64,000 bases of DNA. Origin: Anomaloglossus baeobatrachus. Taxonomy: Eukaryota > Chordata > Amphibia > Anura > Aromobatidae. Shown piece after piece: positions 11,911 through 23,310 of the stretch; positions within the stretch are counted from its first letter, which is position 1; every line of letters starts with the position of its first letter. The stretch spans positions 447,477,786 through 447,541,785 of the forward strand of contig NC_134354.1 of NCBI RefSeq assembly GCF_048569485.1, in the 5' to 3' direction. The notes under the pieces were generated by a model that did not search any database, had not been told where the DNA came from, and saw only the letters and a program-made list of their open reading frames with translations. The translations under genes were made by a program, and so were the position numbers.

Positions 11911-13875
11911 TGTGTATATGTAGTCAGGGGGTGCTGCTTGCTAGTTTCCAAACACTCTTGTGCTCTTCTCTTTCCCCGGGGTTTTAGGGGAACTTAGTTT
12001 TTAGAATTTCAGTGTTCTCCTGACCCCAAGTTACACTCATTGCTCTTTCTTACAAACCTAGGTATAGTCCTTTGTATCAGGTCTCCGAGAGCCCATATGC
12101 AAACAACTACAGTCACAGTCACCTGAGTTACAGTCACAGTCACCTGAAGAGTATCATCACGTCATCTCCAGCCCAGACGTCATTCTACATGTTTGCCATG
12201 GAGGAAGACAGCAGCCCTTTGAACACTACTCAGCCAGATTGAACACCTACCTAAAGCACCAGTTGAAGATCAGTGCCCGTATGACATCACTGCTCCCTGA
12301 CAAAGTCACCAACTCCCGGTGTGGGGTCCTTAATCCTGCTATACTTCTCCCTCTTCCAAGGGGGGAGTGTCCCACCTCTGACACCTTGGTGGAAGAGGTA
12401 GTCGACTCTGGCATAGCTGAGGAAACTCTGGATTCGATACAGTGACGGATACACCTTTGGACCCTGACTTAACCCCTTTGCGGATGGATCAAGATGTGCA
12501 TCAAGAAGACGGTTCCACATGGGTATGGTGCTGGTAGCAGAAGACGCTGTGCTGATAGAGCAGTCGCTACCCGCATGCCTGTCTGTGAAGAAGCAGATGT
12601 ATGTGCTCTCGTTGAGGCCTGCAAGATGGCAGCCAGCATCTACTCTGTGGAGGACAAGAGACTTGATCACTGCCAATGGAACTGTACGTCGCCATGAGGC
12701 CATAGAAGAACGGATGGAAGCTTTGCTATTGCCAGACAGAGTTGCGGTGAGCAGGGTTGAAACCTACATTGGGGGAGTCAAGGGAAGCAGTATGAAGTGC
12801 CCCCACTGACAGAACATCCAAAGAAGCCCCAAGACCACTCCCCAAAGAAACAGTCAGTCAATCTGTGCTTTTTGAATGACCCCGATGTGAAGAAAAGAGG
12901 ATAGATGGAAAGTCTTGAGAAAACATTGTCCTGACCCTACAAGAGCAAGTCTCAGAAGAAGAAGAGGACTGAGATAGGGTGCAGCTGTGGGCTCCCGGAG
13001 ACCATGGAAAGTGGCTAGTGACCTGCTTTCACTGCCAGCCAAAGAGATATGGCAGGCCTTAGACACAGAACTGACTCTACACACCCCATACCAGCCACAG
13101 AATAGAGGGAAGGTTGGGAAGATGGGGCAGTGTAGAAGGCAAGGGCATGAGAGTCTTCCCCTTGCATTGTTCAGTGTCAGACACACCCCAGCAGGGACCA
13201 CTAGGTTGAGACCCTATGAAATACTGTTTAGAAGTACCCCCAGATACTTCAACTAAGCTTGTTGTTTGTTTGTTAAAACATTTGCCTAATACACGTTTGA
13301 GTTTTCTCCTCCAGATCCAACCAGATCTAGATTTTTCTCTCTTTTCTTTTTCTCTCTCCTCTTTTCCTCTCTCTTTTCTCAATCTTTCTCTCTCTCCTCT
13401 CACTCTTTTTCTTTCGGACGAAGATCCATGCATTCCACTACAAAGATATGTCGGACCTGCCTGAGACCAGGAGATGGCTGTCTTCCCTCTTCTACCCTAT
13501 ACTTTGTGCCAGGACGATGATATCTAAGCATATGGACCAGAAGATGACTGTGCATCCCACCTTTGATGATGTCCCACCATTAACGTCTGAGGACTAAGGA
13601 GCATGAGACTTTGAGTGAAACCAACCCTGATAAATATTAGCCCATTAGAGGACTACTGCCACGTTCCCCCTTCCTGAATAACGTGTGCCAGCGGAACATA
13701 GCCATGAGGACAGTCTAGAGAATACGGTCAGGATCTGGCTTCCTATGCATAGTCTGTTGGGTGGGAAGATTCATCCACAAGGGATGGGTTATCTCGTATG
13801 TGAGTGAGGTAACCATCGGCATTAGGACAGATCAATAGACTCGGGAAAAGTAAGGAAAGACTTTTTGGCTATCTC

Positions 13876-13887
13876 CAAAGGGGGGAC
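13876..13887 (+). promoter_or_regulatory. Polypurine tract before the 3' LTR
   Basis: A run of A and G (caaaggggggac) immediately precedes the TGTTATGG start of the 3' LTR, the position where plus-strand priming occurs in retroviruses. Confidence 0.85.
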
Positions 13888-14361
13888 TGTTATGGACAAG
13901 ATTATGAATTATTATGAGTATATAAGAGTTACATGGAGATATCCATAAAGAACAGGATTTAAGATGGTGTTTGAACTGTACCACACATATTTCTTGGCAT
14001 AAGACTCAGACAGACAGTCTGGGCTATTCTTGTGACAAGTGAATCATGCTGACATTGCTTAATATAAATGAGGAACCAAGCACATTACAGTAAATTGTAT
14101 ATCACAGAATAAACTGTTCTACTTTATCCAATAGGAGATGTGTTACGTATTCTTGGCACCTAGCCAATAAGCCCGGTTATATATATTTGTACAACTTCCG
14201 GAATAAAGCAGTCTTACTTTCTATTCATATCTGAGCACGTCTCTGGTGTGGGTGAAAGAGAGTGGAATGCATGCTACCATGAGTGACTCATAATTTGGAC
14301 TGCAGACAGTTTAAGAGGGATACATGACTGAATGGCATGAACCTAAATTAAGGCCTTATCA
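13888..14361 (+). repeat. 3' LTR of the endogenous retrovirus
   Basis: 474 bp, the same length as the 5' LTR with about ten differences. Followed directly by the target duplication GGAC at 14362-14365. Confidence 0.92.
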
Positions 14362-14394
14362 GGACCTGGCGAACATCTGCGGGTTTACACATCT

Positions 14395-15290
14395 CTACTC
14401 ATGGTGGGTAAAATTAGTAAGCTGACTCAGTGACTTTGCCAACCTTATTGTAGCCAAAAATACAGATGGTATTGGTTACAGAACAATTTCTAAACTACTG
14501 AAGGCTCCAGTGAGCACGGATGGGGGCTGTGATCTGTAAGTGGAAAGAACATTTCACCATAAAGCGGCCACGACCAGGTGCTCCCCAACAGATTTCAGAC
14601 AGAAGAGTGAAAAGAATCAAAAGAGTTGTTCCAAGGACCACCTGTGGAAAGCTTAAAACAGACTTCTGATCAGCAGGTGCAATTGTTTAAAGAAAACAAT
14701 AAAGTAATGTACTCAACTCTATGGCCTGTATGCACACACCCCTCAACACTTCATTGCTGAATAAAAAGCATGTCCATTTGAGTTTAGTTTGCTCAATAAC
14801 ATTTAAATAACACTGTAAAGATGAAACGATGGTGGACATTTCAGCAAAACAATAATCCCAAAGACACAGCCAAGGAAACTCTCAATTAGTTTCAGAGAAA
14901 GAATAACTACTAGAATATCCCAGTCAATCACCTGACCTGAATCCAAAAGAAAATATATTGAAGAATAGAGTTTGTGTGGAAGAATGGACCAAAATCACTC
15001 CCGAGCCATGCATGCTACTCGTTTTTCCATACAGGAGGAGTATTGAAGCTCTAAATCACCAACAATGGTTCTTTTACGTACAAAGTAGTAAGTAGGTTCA
15101 CTACTTTTTCCCTGTGTCATTTCCCATTATTCCATGATACAATTTGATAGCTATGGCTTAATTTCTTTGCCTGTATGAATTGGATGGATTGTTAGCGACA
15201 TCTGGTAAATAAACGTCAATAGAAGCTTTTAGAAACATATCTACTTAGAAAATTGGTGAAGTATTGAATACTTATTTCACCATCTGCATG
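14395..15290 (+). mobile_element. Tc1-like transposon remnant C
   Basis: Plus-strand traces of a third Tc1-like family: 'aaggctccagtgagcac', 'ccacgaccaggtgctccc' (GRPGAP-like linker), 'ttcagcaaaacaataatcccaaaga' (QQNNNPKD-like second Asp block) and 'caatcacctgacctgaatccaa' (SPDLNP-like Glu block). The right end 'ttgaatacttatttcacc' is typical of this family. The 5' part is missing where the hAT-like sequence ends at about 14391. No frame longer than about 60 codons is open. Confidence 0.75.
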
Positions 15291-15312
15291 TATGTATATT
15301 ATATACACATAC

Positions 15313-15340
15313 GTGTGTGTGTGTGTGTGTGTGTGTGTGT
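15313..15340. repeat. (GT)n microsatellite
   Basis: Fourteen or so GT units directly beyond the right end of Tc1 remnant C. Confidence 0.95.
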
Positions 15341-15489
15341 CTCTGTCTATTTCTCGCTCTTCACACACATATATTTACATTTTTTATTTCCAGTCCTCCC
15401 AAACTTAAACATTCATAATAAGCTTTTTTTGTTTTTGCGTGTCTTATTTTACCATTTTCTTCCTAAATAAAAAAATCCACAAGTTCTTA

Positions 15490-15883
15490 AGGGTACTTCT
15501 CACATAGCGAGATCGCTAGGGAGATCGCTGCCAAGTCACAGGTTTTGTGACATACCAGTGACCTCATCAGCGATCTCGCTGTGTGTGACACCAAGCAGCG
15601 ACCTGGCCCCTGCTGTGAAATCGCTGATCGTTACACACTGTTCTGGTTCATTTTTTGGTCGTCGGGCTCCCGCAGAGCAGGACGCATTGCTATGTTTGAC
15701 GCTGTGTGACAGGGTCCCAATGACCGGCGAAATCGTTATACAGGTCACTACTGCGACCTCTATCGTTACTGCGTCGTTGGCAAGGTCTGATTGTGTGACA
15801 TCTCACCAGCGACTTACAAGCGATCTTGACCAGGTCGAATCGTGGTCGGAATCGCTGGTACATCGTTTAGTGTGACAGTACCC
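15490..15883. mobile_element. 394-bp MITE with TTA target duplication
   Basis: Outer ends AGGGTACTTCTCACATAGCG and CGTTTAGTGTGACAGTACCC are inverted, and TTA occurs at 15487-15489 and 15884-15886. Internal 'gcgatctcgctgtgtgtgac' and 'cattttttggtcgtcg' are shared with the larger MITE at 48110-48855, so the two are related. Non-coding. Confidence 0.75.
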
Positions 15884-15886
15884 TTA

Positions 15887-16615
15887 CTGTTCAGGAACAA
15901 GAAGGAGTGAAGGGAAATATTAATTCAATTTTAAAAAGGGAATAGTTGTCCCCAGGGTCAGACTGGGGTGTCTGTGGCCCACAGGAGCAGACTCTACAGC
16001 TATATGACAATACTTGTAAGCAGTTGTCACAATTATAGTGCAGTGTCAACAGTAAAATACAGGTGGCTCCTGCACATCAACTGAGCGCACACCATAACTG
16101 CAATGTACAATTATGAAAGTTTATATTAGGTTTTTTGGTGAAAACAAGTTATCAGCGATCCACAAGATTGGCGCTAACTTATTAATTGGTGAAATCCGCC
16201 CATTGGAAACCATTACGATCAAAAGAATAACATTTAATACCTTACAAGGTACTTTTAATTCCCATTATAAAATGCAGCGGCAGGTTGAAATGTGTGACCG
16301 CAGCTCCATTCATCCGTTTTGGTGCCGCCAGAAAAAGCTAAGTACAGCACTCGCAGCAACTGAGGGAATGAATGAATCAATGGTTGAATTGAACACCAGC
16401 TCCATTCTAATGGGAATAAAATATCAGTATGATCCCTGCAGTTGGATCCCCACCAATCACTAAGCTATCACATATTCTGTGGAGTCGATTACTTGTTTTC
16501 ACCGGAGAACCCTATAAATGCATCTCTGCTGCTGTGTAATAGTCACAGGATTGAGAGGGGTTAAACTCCCAAATATTTAATCGAAATAATCTCCTAATTA
16601 ATATCAGAGAACAAA
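15887..16615. other. No recognised feature
   Basis: About 730 bp of AT-rich sequence. A 116-codon plus-strand frame at 16113-16463 shows no domain or motif I recognise and is probably chance. Confidence 0.5.
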
Positions 16616-16619
16616 AACA

Positions 16620-16966
16620 TAACTCACTATAACAAGACCAATAATACTACATACAACGGACAAGTACCAAACATATTACCACCACATAGTGACTGAATAA
16701 TGCCACATACAAGGGAGACATACCGAAACACGATAACCAGGCTGTATGGTAACCAATATATCACACCATACATAAGGACAAAACGCCACACCATGACCAG
16801 ATCACATATTACCACAACAGTGACTGAATAATACCACATACAAAAAAGGGACAAATGCCGCCACACCATGACCAGACCACATATTACCACCACTTATTGA
16901 CCAAATAATTCCACATACAGGGGACAAATACTGCATAACACCATAACCAGACGACATATCACTGAC
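16620..16966. repeat. Degenerate tandem repeat
   Basis: Five or six loose copies of a ~60-bp motif containing 'taccaccacatagtgactgaataataccacatacaa', with 'accatgaccagaccacatatt' variants. Non-coding; antisense frames through it are repeat shadows. Confidence 0.7.
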
Positions 16967-17087
16967 CAAATAATTAGAGATGTGCGAGCAGTAAAGTGCT
17001 CGGTCCTGAAGTCGAACTATCAGACACTCTAAAAGTACTCAACTTGAGAAACAGCATTTCCAGGGGAAGGGATTACAGGTTGGTTTT

Positions 17088-17206
<119 letters not shown>

Positions 17207-18854
17207 CAGTTAGGTCCAGAAATATTTGGACAGTGACACAATTTTCGCGAGTTGGGCTCTGCATGCCACCACATTGGATTTGAAATGAAACCTCTACAAC
17301 AGAATTCAAGTGCAGATTGTAACGTTTAATTTGAAGGTTTGAACAAAAATATCTGATAGAAATTGTAGGAATTGTACACATTTCTTTACAAACACTCCAC
17401 ATTTTAGGAGGTCAAAAGTAATTGGACAAATAAACCAAACCCAAACAAAATATTTTTATTTTCAATATTTTGTTGCGAATCCTTTGGAGGCAATCACTGC
17501 CTTAAGTCTGGAACCCATGGACATCACCAAACGCTGGGTTTCCTCCTTCTTAATACTTTGCCAGGCCTTTACAGCCGCAGCCTTCAGGTCTTGCTTGTTT
17601 GTGGGTCTTTCCATCTTAAGTCTGGATTTGAGCAAGTGAAATGCATGCTCAATTGGGTTAAGATCTGGTGATTGACTTGGCCATTGCAGAATGTTCCACT
17701 TTTTTGCACTCATGAACTCCTGGGTAGCTTTGGCTGTATGCTTGGGGTCATTGTCCATCTGTACTATGAAGCGCCGTCCGATCAACTTTGCGGCATTTGG
17801 CTGAATCTGGGCTGAAAGTATATCCCTGTACACTTCAGAATTCATCCGGCTACTCTTGTCTGCTGTTATGTCATCAATAAACACAAGTGACCCAGTGCCA
17901 TTGAAAGCCATGCATGCCCATGCCATCACGTTGCCTCCACCATGTTTTACAGAGGATGTGGTGTGCCTTGGATAATGTGCCATTCCCTTTCTTCTCCAAA
18001 CTTTTTTCTTCCCATCATTCTGGTACAGGTTGATCTTGGTCTCATCTGTCCATAGAATACTTTTCCAGAACTGAGCTGGCTTCAGGAGGTGTTTTTCAGC
18101 AAATTTAACTCTGGCCTGTCTATTTTTGGAATTGATGAATGGTTTGCATCTAGGTGTGAACCCTTTGTATTTACTTTCATGGAGTCTTCTCTTTACTGTT
18201 GACTTAGAGACAGATACACCTACTTCACTGAGAGTGTTCTGGACTTCAGTTGATGTTGTGAACGGGTTCTTCTTCACCAAAGAAAGTATGCGGCGATCAT
18301 CCACCACTGTTGTCATCCGTGGACGCCCAGGCCTTTTTGAGTTCCCAAGCTCACCAGTCAATTCCTTTTTTCTCAGAATGTACCCGACTGTTGATTTTGC
18401 TACTCCAAGCATGTCTGCTATCTCTCTGATGGATTTTTTCTTTTTTTTCAGCCTCAGGATGTTCTGCTTCACCTCAATTGAGAGTTCCTTAGACCGCATG
18501 TTGTCTGGTCACAGCAACAGCTTCCAAATGCAAAACCACACACCTGTAATCAACCCCAGACCTTTTAACTTATTCATTGATTACAGGTTAACGAGGGAGA
18601 CGCCTTCAGAGTTAATTGCAGCCCTTAGAGTCCCTTGTCCAATTACTTTTGGTCCCTTGAAAAAGAGGAGGCTATGCATTACAGAGCTATGATTCCTAAA
18701 CCCTTTCTCCGATTTGGATGTGAAAACTCTCATATTGCAGCTGGGAGTGTGCACTTTCAGCCCATTATATATAAAATTGTATTTCTGAACATGTTTTTGT
18801 AAACAGCTAAAATAACAAAACTTGTGTCACTGTCCAAATATTTCTGGACCTAAC

Positions 18855-18856
<2 letters not shown>
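17207..18856 (-). mobile_element. Tc1/mariner transposon with open transposase (copy D)
   Basis: Inverted terminal repeats share 35 bp starting CAGTTAGGTCCAGAAATATT (17207-17241 and the complement at 18822-18856), enclosing a single open transposase gene on the minus strand. Total core length is 1650 bp, normal for full-length Tc1 elements. Mirror-image microsatellites extend the symmetry outward. This is the only DNA transposon in the window with an uninterrupted transposase. Confidence 0.92.
17462..18499 (-). CDS. Tc1-like DD34E transposase, intact 345 aa
   Basis: Catalyses cut-and-paste transposition at TA sites by binding the terminal repeats and cleaving DNA with a two-metal DDE active site. 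Residues 1-50 form the first helix-turn-helix (IREIADMLGVAKSTVGYIL), followed by an AT-hook-like KRPGRPRM (56-62) and a second helix-turn-helix (about 65-115). The catalytic core shows D152 (WTDETK), the HGGGNVMAW block (186-194), D249 (VQMDNDPKHT) and E284 (SPDLNPIEH), with exactly 34 residues between D249 and E284. Length matches the usual ~340 aa, the start is the first Met after the left repeat, and no stop or frameshift is seen. Basic stretches (KKKKK at 18-22) could serve nuclear import. Whether it is active is not shown by the sequence. Confidence 0.93.
   Translation of the reverse strand: MRSKELSIEVKQNILRLKKKKKSIREIADMLGVAKSTVGYILRKKELTGELGNSKRPGRPRMTTVVDDRRILSLVKKNPFTTSTEVQNTLSEVGVSVSKSTVKRRLHESKYKGFTPRCKPFINSKNRQARVKFAEKHLLKPAQFWKSILWTDETKINLYQNDGKKKVWRRKGMAHYPRHTTSSVKHGGGNVMAWACMAFNGTGSLVFIDDITADKSSRMNSEVYRDILSAQIQPNAAKLIGRRFIVQMDNDPKHTAKATQEFMSAKKWNILQWPSQSPDLNPIEHAFHLLKSRLKMERPTNKQDLKAAAVKAWQSIKKEETQRLVMSMGSRLKAVIASKGFATKY

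Positions 18857-18897
<41 letters not shown>
18857..18897. repeat. Compound (TG)n(TA)n microsatellite, right flank of the Tc1 element
   Basis: TG repeats then TA repeats, the inverted counterpart of the left flank, followed by a T-rich run to about 18928. Confidence 0.93.
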
Positions 18898-18900
<3 letters not shown>

Positions 18901-19208
18901 TATTTATTTTTTTTTTTTTTTTTTTTTGTCTTGACAGTACATCTGAAAACATTGCTTTAACCCCATTGAGAGCCAGAGACTGCAAATTGCTCTCCCGGCC
19001 TTGGGTGATTGCACGCATCATTCAGTGAAACAAGCCTATATGTTGTTGTAGTTGTTTCACAGATGAAATATTTGAGCACCTGTGATACTCGGCTGAGCAC
19101 CATAAGTTCCCGAGCACCCTGATGCTCGCTCATCAAATAATACAATATGATTAAAAACCACAATACTCATTAATATTACTACGATTATACACTGGAGTTC
19201 TTTATATA

Positions 19209-20751
19209 CACCATGTTCCAAATTATTATGCAAATGATATTTTTCTCTGATTTTCCTAAATGGTCGGTGCAAATGACAGTCAGTCCAATAAAAGTCATCA
19301 TCCGTTAGAGTATACATTGAAGTTTATTGAAGAAACCTCCCAATGATAACAATATAATCTTCAAAATTAAAAAAAAACTCAAAAAGCACTGTTCCAAATT
19401 ATAAGGCATGTTAGCGTTTCTAAACATTTTATAGGTTTTAAAGAACTGAAAATGCTCAGTTGTGGAATTTGCAGCATTAGTAGGTCACATTCACTGAAAT
19501 AAAAAGCTATTTAAATCCAAAAAATCCTAACAGGCCAAGTTACATGTTAACACAGGAGCTCTTCTTTGATATCAACTTCACAATTCTTGCATCCATTCAA
19601 CTTGTGAGTTTTTGCTTGAATTTCTTTGCATGATGTCAGAATAGCCCCCCAGAGCTGCTGTTTTGATGTGAACTGACTCCCACCCTCATAGATCTTTTGC
19701 TTGATGATACTCCAAAGGTTCTCTATAGGGTTGAGGTCAGGGGAAGATGGTGGCCACACCATGAGTTTATCTCCTTTTATGCCCATAGCAGCCAATGACA
19801 CAGAGGTATTCTTTGCAGCATGAGATGGTGCATTGTCATGCATGAAGATTATTTTCCTCCTGAAGGTACGTTTCTTCTTTTTGTACCATGGAAGAAAGTT
19901 GACACTCAGAAACTATTTACTTTGCAGAGGTCATTTCCACACCTTCAGGAACCTTAAAGGGGCCTTCGAGCTGTCTCCCCATGACTCCGAGCCAAAACAT
20001 TACTCCACCTCCTTGCTGACGTTGCAGCCTTCTTGTTACATGGTGGCCATCCACCAACCATCTACTACTCCATCTATCTGCACCATCCAGGGTTGCTCGA
20101 CACTCATCATTAAATAATACTGTTTGAAAATTAGTCTTCATGTATGTCTGAGCCCACTGCAACCGTTTCTGCTTGTGAGCACTGGTTAGGGGTGGCTGAA
20201 TAGTAGTTTTATGCACCACAGCAAGCCTTTGAAGGATCATACACCTTGAGGTTCGAGGGACTCCAGAGGCACCAGCAGCTTCAAATATCTGTTTGTTGGT
20301 TTGTAATGGCTTTTTAGCAGCTGCTCTCTTAATACGATGAACTTGCCAGGCAGAAACCTTCCTCATTCTGCCTTTATCAGCATGAACACGTATGTGCTCT
20401 GAATCAGCCACAAATCTCTTCACAGTACGATGATCATGCTTAAGTTTTCATGAAATATCTAATTTTTTCATCCCTTGTCCAAGGCATTGCACTATTTGAT
20501 GCTTTTCGGCAGCAGCGAGATCCTTTTTATTTCCCATGTTAGTTGAAAACTGTGGCCTGCTTAATATTGTGGAACATCCAGTTTTCCTTTTATTTGGCTC
20601 ACCTGGCAAACTAATTATCATAGGTATCTGAAATTGATTTCAGTGATCGAAAGAACCCTGAGACAATAGCATCAATGAGTTTCATTGAAATAATAAAAAA
20701 AAATTGCTATGACACTTAAATCTAATTTGCATAATAATTTGGAACATAGTG
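19209..20751 (-). mobile_element. Tc1/mariner-like element E, decayed
   Basis: Inverted ends CACCATGTTCCAAATTATTA and the complement of CACTATGTTCCAAATTATTA, flanked by TA at 19207-19208 and 20752-20753. 1543 bp. The transposase on the minus strand is broken. Confidence 0.85.
19547..20423 (-). pseudogene. Tc1-like transposase, broken (element E)
   Basis: Two minus-strand frames, 20423-19917 and 19843-19547, cover most of a transposase. The first holds the second DNA-binding half (WQVHRIKRAAAKKP...) and the first catalytic Asp in 'VLFNDECRATLDG', then 'GGGVMFWLGVM'. The second begins at 'MHDNAPSHAAK', the second Asp block, and includes '[11 protein letters not shown]', the Glu block. The frame is lost between them (about 19845-19915), and the first helix-turn-helix is only visible as traces at about 20430-20550. 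The MHDNAPSH form separates this family from copies A and D. Confidence 0.85.
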
Positions 20752-20879
20752 TAGTGTATAGTAGGGGTGGGCAATTACTTCTTCAAAATGACATGAGAGA
20801 AGGTGACTGTGATGGAGGGCCGAAAGAAATTTCATTTCTTACATCAGCAATAATGCCCATAATCTATTTTTCTCATTTT

Positions 20880-22230
20880 TTCATGATCCACAAAAAATTA
20901 AATTTGGAAACTGTGGAAACTCTGATACTGGTATAATTGACTGTAGTCTTTACCGAAAACCCACAGCAGGTAACTCCTTGCTACATGCAAAGAGTTGCCA
21001 CCCCAAACATGTAATAGAGAACATCCCTACAGGAGAGTACATACGGGCCAAGATGTGTTGTACTAATCAAAAGAGCTTTGAAGCGGAATGTAACATCATT
21101 GACGGGAGATTTCTTGCCAGAGATATAATACCAAAAATTTACAGAGAGCAAAACTCAAAACGGATTTTAAAAATAGCTCTCAATACCTTGAAACAACTAA
21201 AGTCACCACTGGTCCCCAAAATAAATTGCCGCTGGTTTTCTCCACAAAATTTAGTAGAAATTACTATGATGTGATCCGGATCATCAAAAAATATCTCACT
21301 ATTTTGTCAACTGACGATACTTTACACCAAATTTTAAACGAGGGTGTCAAGTTTGTATCAAAAAGGAACACTACCTTGAGTTCCAAATTATCGCCGAGTG
21401 ATCACACTAGTAAGTGTAATAATGGAAATGTGGAGAAAACTACCCGCAATTGGTTACCTACTACAGGCTCTTACAAATGCAGGCATAAAACGTGCGGGCT
21501 CTGCGGCTACATGAGTAATGTAAAAAAAATGTCTTCATATGTAGATAAGAAATCTTATGAAATCACTTCCATGATTAATTGTGGTTCAGATCATGTGGTC
21601 TATCTTATTTCTTGTACGGCCTGCCAGCTGCAATACATAGGTAGCACTTCACGCCCCCTAAGGAAAAGAATATCTGAACATATATATATGATGTAAATAA
21701 TGTTACCTCTAGGAGTCTGTCGGGGGCTTCCCAGCACTTTCGGGACATGCATGCTGGTAACTGCAGCAGCATGAAAATTAATGCTATCAAAAAAGTGAGA
21801 CTACCAAAAGGGGGGGGGGGATTTAAAAGATATTCTATTCCAGAGGGAGATAAAGTGGATTTTTTTTGATGGGTACGAGATCCCCTATGGGTTTGAACAA
21901 AAGAAATGTACTGTATGCTTACTAATATTTTATATGTGCACAATTTCCAGTGTTTCTTCTTGGATGTGTTTTTTCTATTGTAAAAACATTTGTAATGTTT
22001 TATCACTTACAGGGTTAATTCTTTGCTATACTCTCTCTGCTCATCTGATCACATGTCCGGATCTCAGCCCTTTTTAATCAGTCCTGTGACCAGAAGGGTT
22101 AGAGACAGACTAAGAACACTACGTTCGAAACGCGTCCTCTCTTACATGTTCTCTCATTGACCCTGATATGGACTTTTTAATATGTATTTAAAATAAAGAT
22201 TTTTTTATTTTTTAAAAAAAAAAATAAAAA
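20880..22230 (+). mobile_element. Penelope-like retroelement, 5'-truncated (Neptune-type)
   Basis: Plus-strand coding for the C-terminal part of a Penelope reverse transcriptase followed by a GIY-YIG endonuclease, then a 3' region with 'cgttcgaaacgcgtcc' (22123-22138) and an A/T-rich end near 22230. The 5' boundary is diffuse: 20760-20860 looks like a different dispersed repeat containing 'aggggtgggcaattac'. The gene is broken by at least one frame change near 21230-21270, and again after the endonuclease motif. Confidence 0.8.
20926..21696 (+). pseudogene. Penelope reverse transcriptase C-terminus and GIY-YIG endonuclease, broken
   Basis: From about 20950 the frame reads 'LYRKPTAGNSLLHAKSCHP', the conserved block just after the palm of Penelope reverse transcriptases, then thumb-like sequence to 21274. 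A second frame (21226-21696) carries a Cys-rich 'CRHKTCGLCGY' linker and the endonuclease signature 'VVYLISC...YIGSTSRPLRKRISEH', that is GIY-YIG plus the conserved Arg. The two frames overlap at 21226-21274, so one frameshift separates them. Downstream residues of the nuclease are only traceable out of frame. The enzyme normally nicks target DNA and primes cDNA; this copy cannot encode it whole. Confidence 0.85.
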
Positions 22231-22264
22231 TTTTACTTGGACAAGTTTGCTGGAAATTTCTCTT

Positions 22265-22440
22265 CTTCCCCCTATATAAAGTATGAGCCCCAACATAGTC
22301 CCATGTAGACAGTATTAGCACCCACATAGCCCCTTAAATACAGTTCGTACCCTACATAGTCCCCTGTCAACAGTATTAGGCCTCCACATAGCCTACTGCA
22401 TACCAGCCATGTAGAAAAAGAAAAAAAAAAAAAAACCCAT
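22265..22440. repeat. Degenerate tandem repeat
   Basis: Loose copies of a ~50-bp unit with 'cccacatagtcccctgt.gacagtattag'. Followed by about 300 bp with nothing recognised. Confidence 0.6.
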
Positions 22441-22739
22441 AGAAAATAAAAACAACACATACTCACTTGCTCCCATTCCCGAGTGGTGTCCACTTGCCAG
22501 CACAGTCGTTAAAATGATCACCGGCCTATCAGAGGCGTCACTGCCATGCGCTGCTCGCTGACGTCAGCTGCCGGGCTATAGGCCCGATGGCCATTTTTTG
22601 CTGCTGAGGGCCAGTTATCGATGGGCTCCCTTGTACATCATGCTCAGGGACCCACCAGAGCATTGTCCGGTGTCCCACTGGGTCAGACAGATACTGTCAT
22701 CAGTAATAAATTAAACCATAGAATTAGTATAGTATTTGA

Positions 22740-23310
22740 CTACACTTTTGAATATTCATAGTCTTTAAGGTTGAAGGGAGACTCTAAGTCTATCTAGTTC
22801 AACCCGTAGCCTAACATGTTGATCCAGAGGAAGGCAAAAAAAACCCAATGTGGCAAACCGCTCCAATGGGGAAAAAAATTCCTTCCTGACTCCACATATG
22901 GCAATCAGACTAGTTCCCTGGATCAACACCCTGTCATAAAATCTAATATACATAACTGGTAATATTATATTTTTCAAGAAATGCGTTCAGGCTCTGCTTA
23001 AATTTTACTAGTGAATCCCTCATTACAACATCATACGGCAGAGAGCTCCATAGTCTCACTGCTCGTACAGTAAAGAATCCTCATCTGTGATTATGAATAA
23101 ACATTCTTTCCTCAAGACGTAGCGGATGCCCCCGTGTTCCAGTCGCAGGCCTAGGTGTAAAGAGATCTTTGGAAAAGTCTCTGTACTGTCCCCTCATATA
23201 TTTATACATTGTGATTAGATCCCCCTAAGCCTTTGTTTTTCCTAACTAACCCCAAGTTTAATAACCTGTCTTGGTATTGCAGCCCCCCCCATTCCTCTAA
23301 TAATCTAGGT
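22740..23310. repeat. Dispersed repeat of uncertain family
   Basis: Contains 'gtctatctagttcaaccc', 'tgttgatccagaggaaggc', 'attccttcctgactccacat' and 'ctagttccctggatcaac', a sequence I recognise as very common in frog genomes. It has no clear ends, target duplication or open frame here, so the class (LINE 3' end, SINE or other) is not settled. Confidence 0.6.

Larger units (their letters stand above)
7641..14361 (+). mobile_element. Endogenous retrovirus with paired LTRs, Lys-type primer site, broken interior
   Basis: A provirus of about 6.7 kb. Two 474-bp LTRs begin TGTTATGG and end CCTTATCA, and the 4-bp duplication GGAC flanks it (7637-7640; 14362-14365). A primer-binding site complementary to tRNA-Lys follows the 5' LTR and a purine tract precedes the 3' LTR. 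The LTRs differ at about ten positions (near 2%), so the insertion is fairly young. The interior has no long frame; near 13140-13250 a trace resembles the C-terminal part of a gamma/epsilon-type integrase. It is a broken copy with many breaks and carries a Penelope-type insertion at 8470-8944. It is inserted in an hAT-type MITE. Confidence 0.9.

Noticed and set aside
12287-12703. A 138-codon minus-strand frame in the retrovirus interior
   Set aside because: Antisense to the element, no motif, and overlapped by plus-strand frames of similar size.
16113-16463. A 116-codon plus-strand frame as a possible small gene
   Set aside because: No recognisable domain, no promoter or splice context; length is within chance for this composition.
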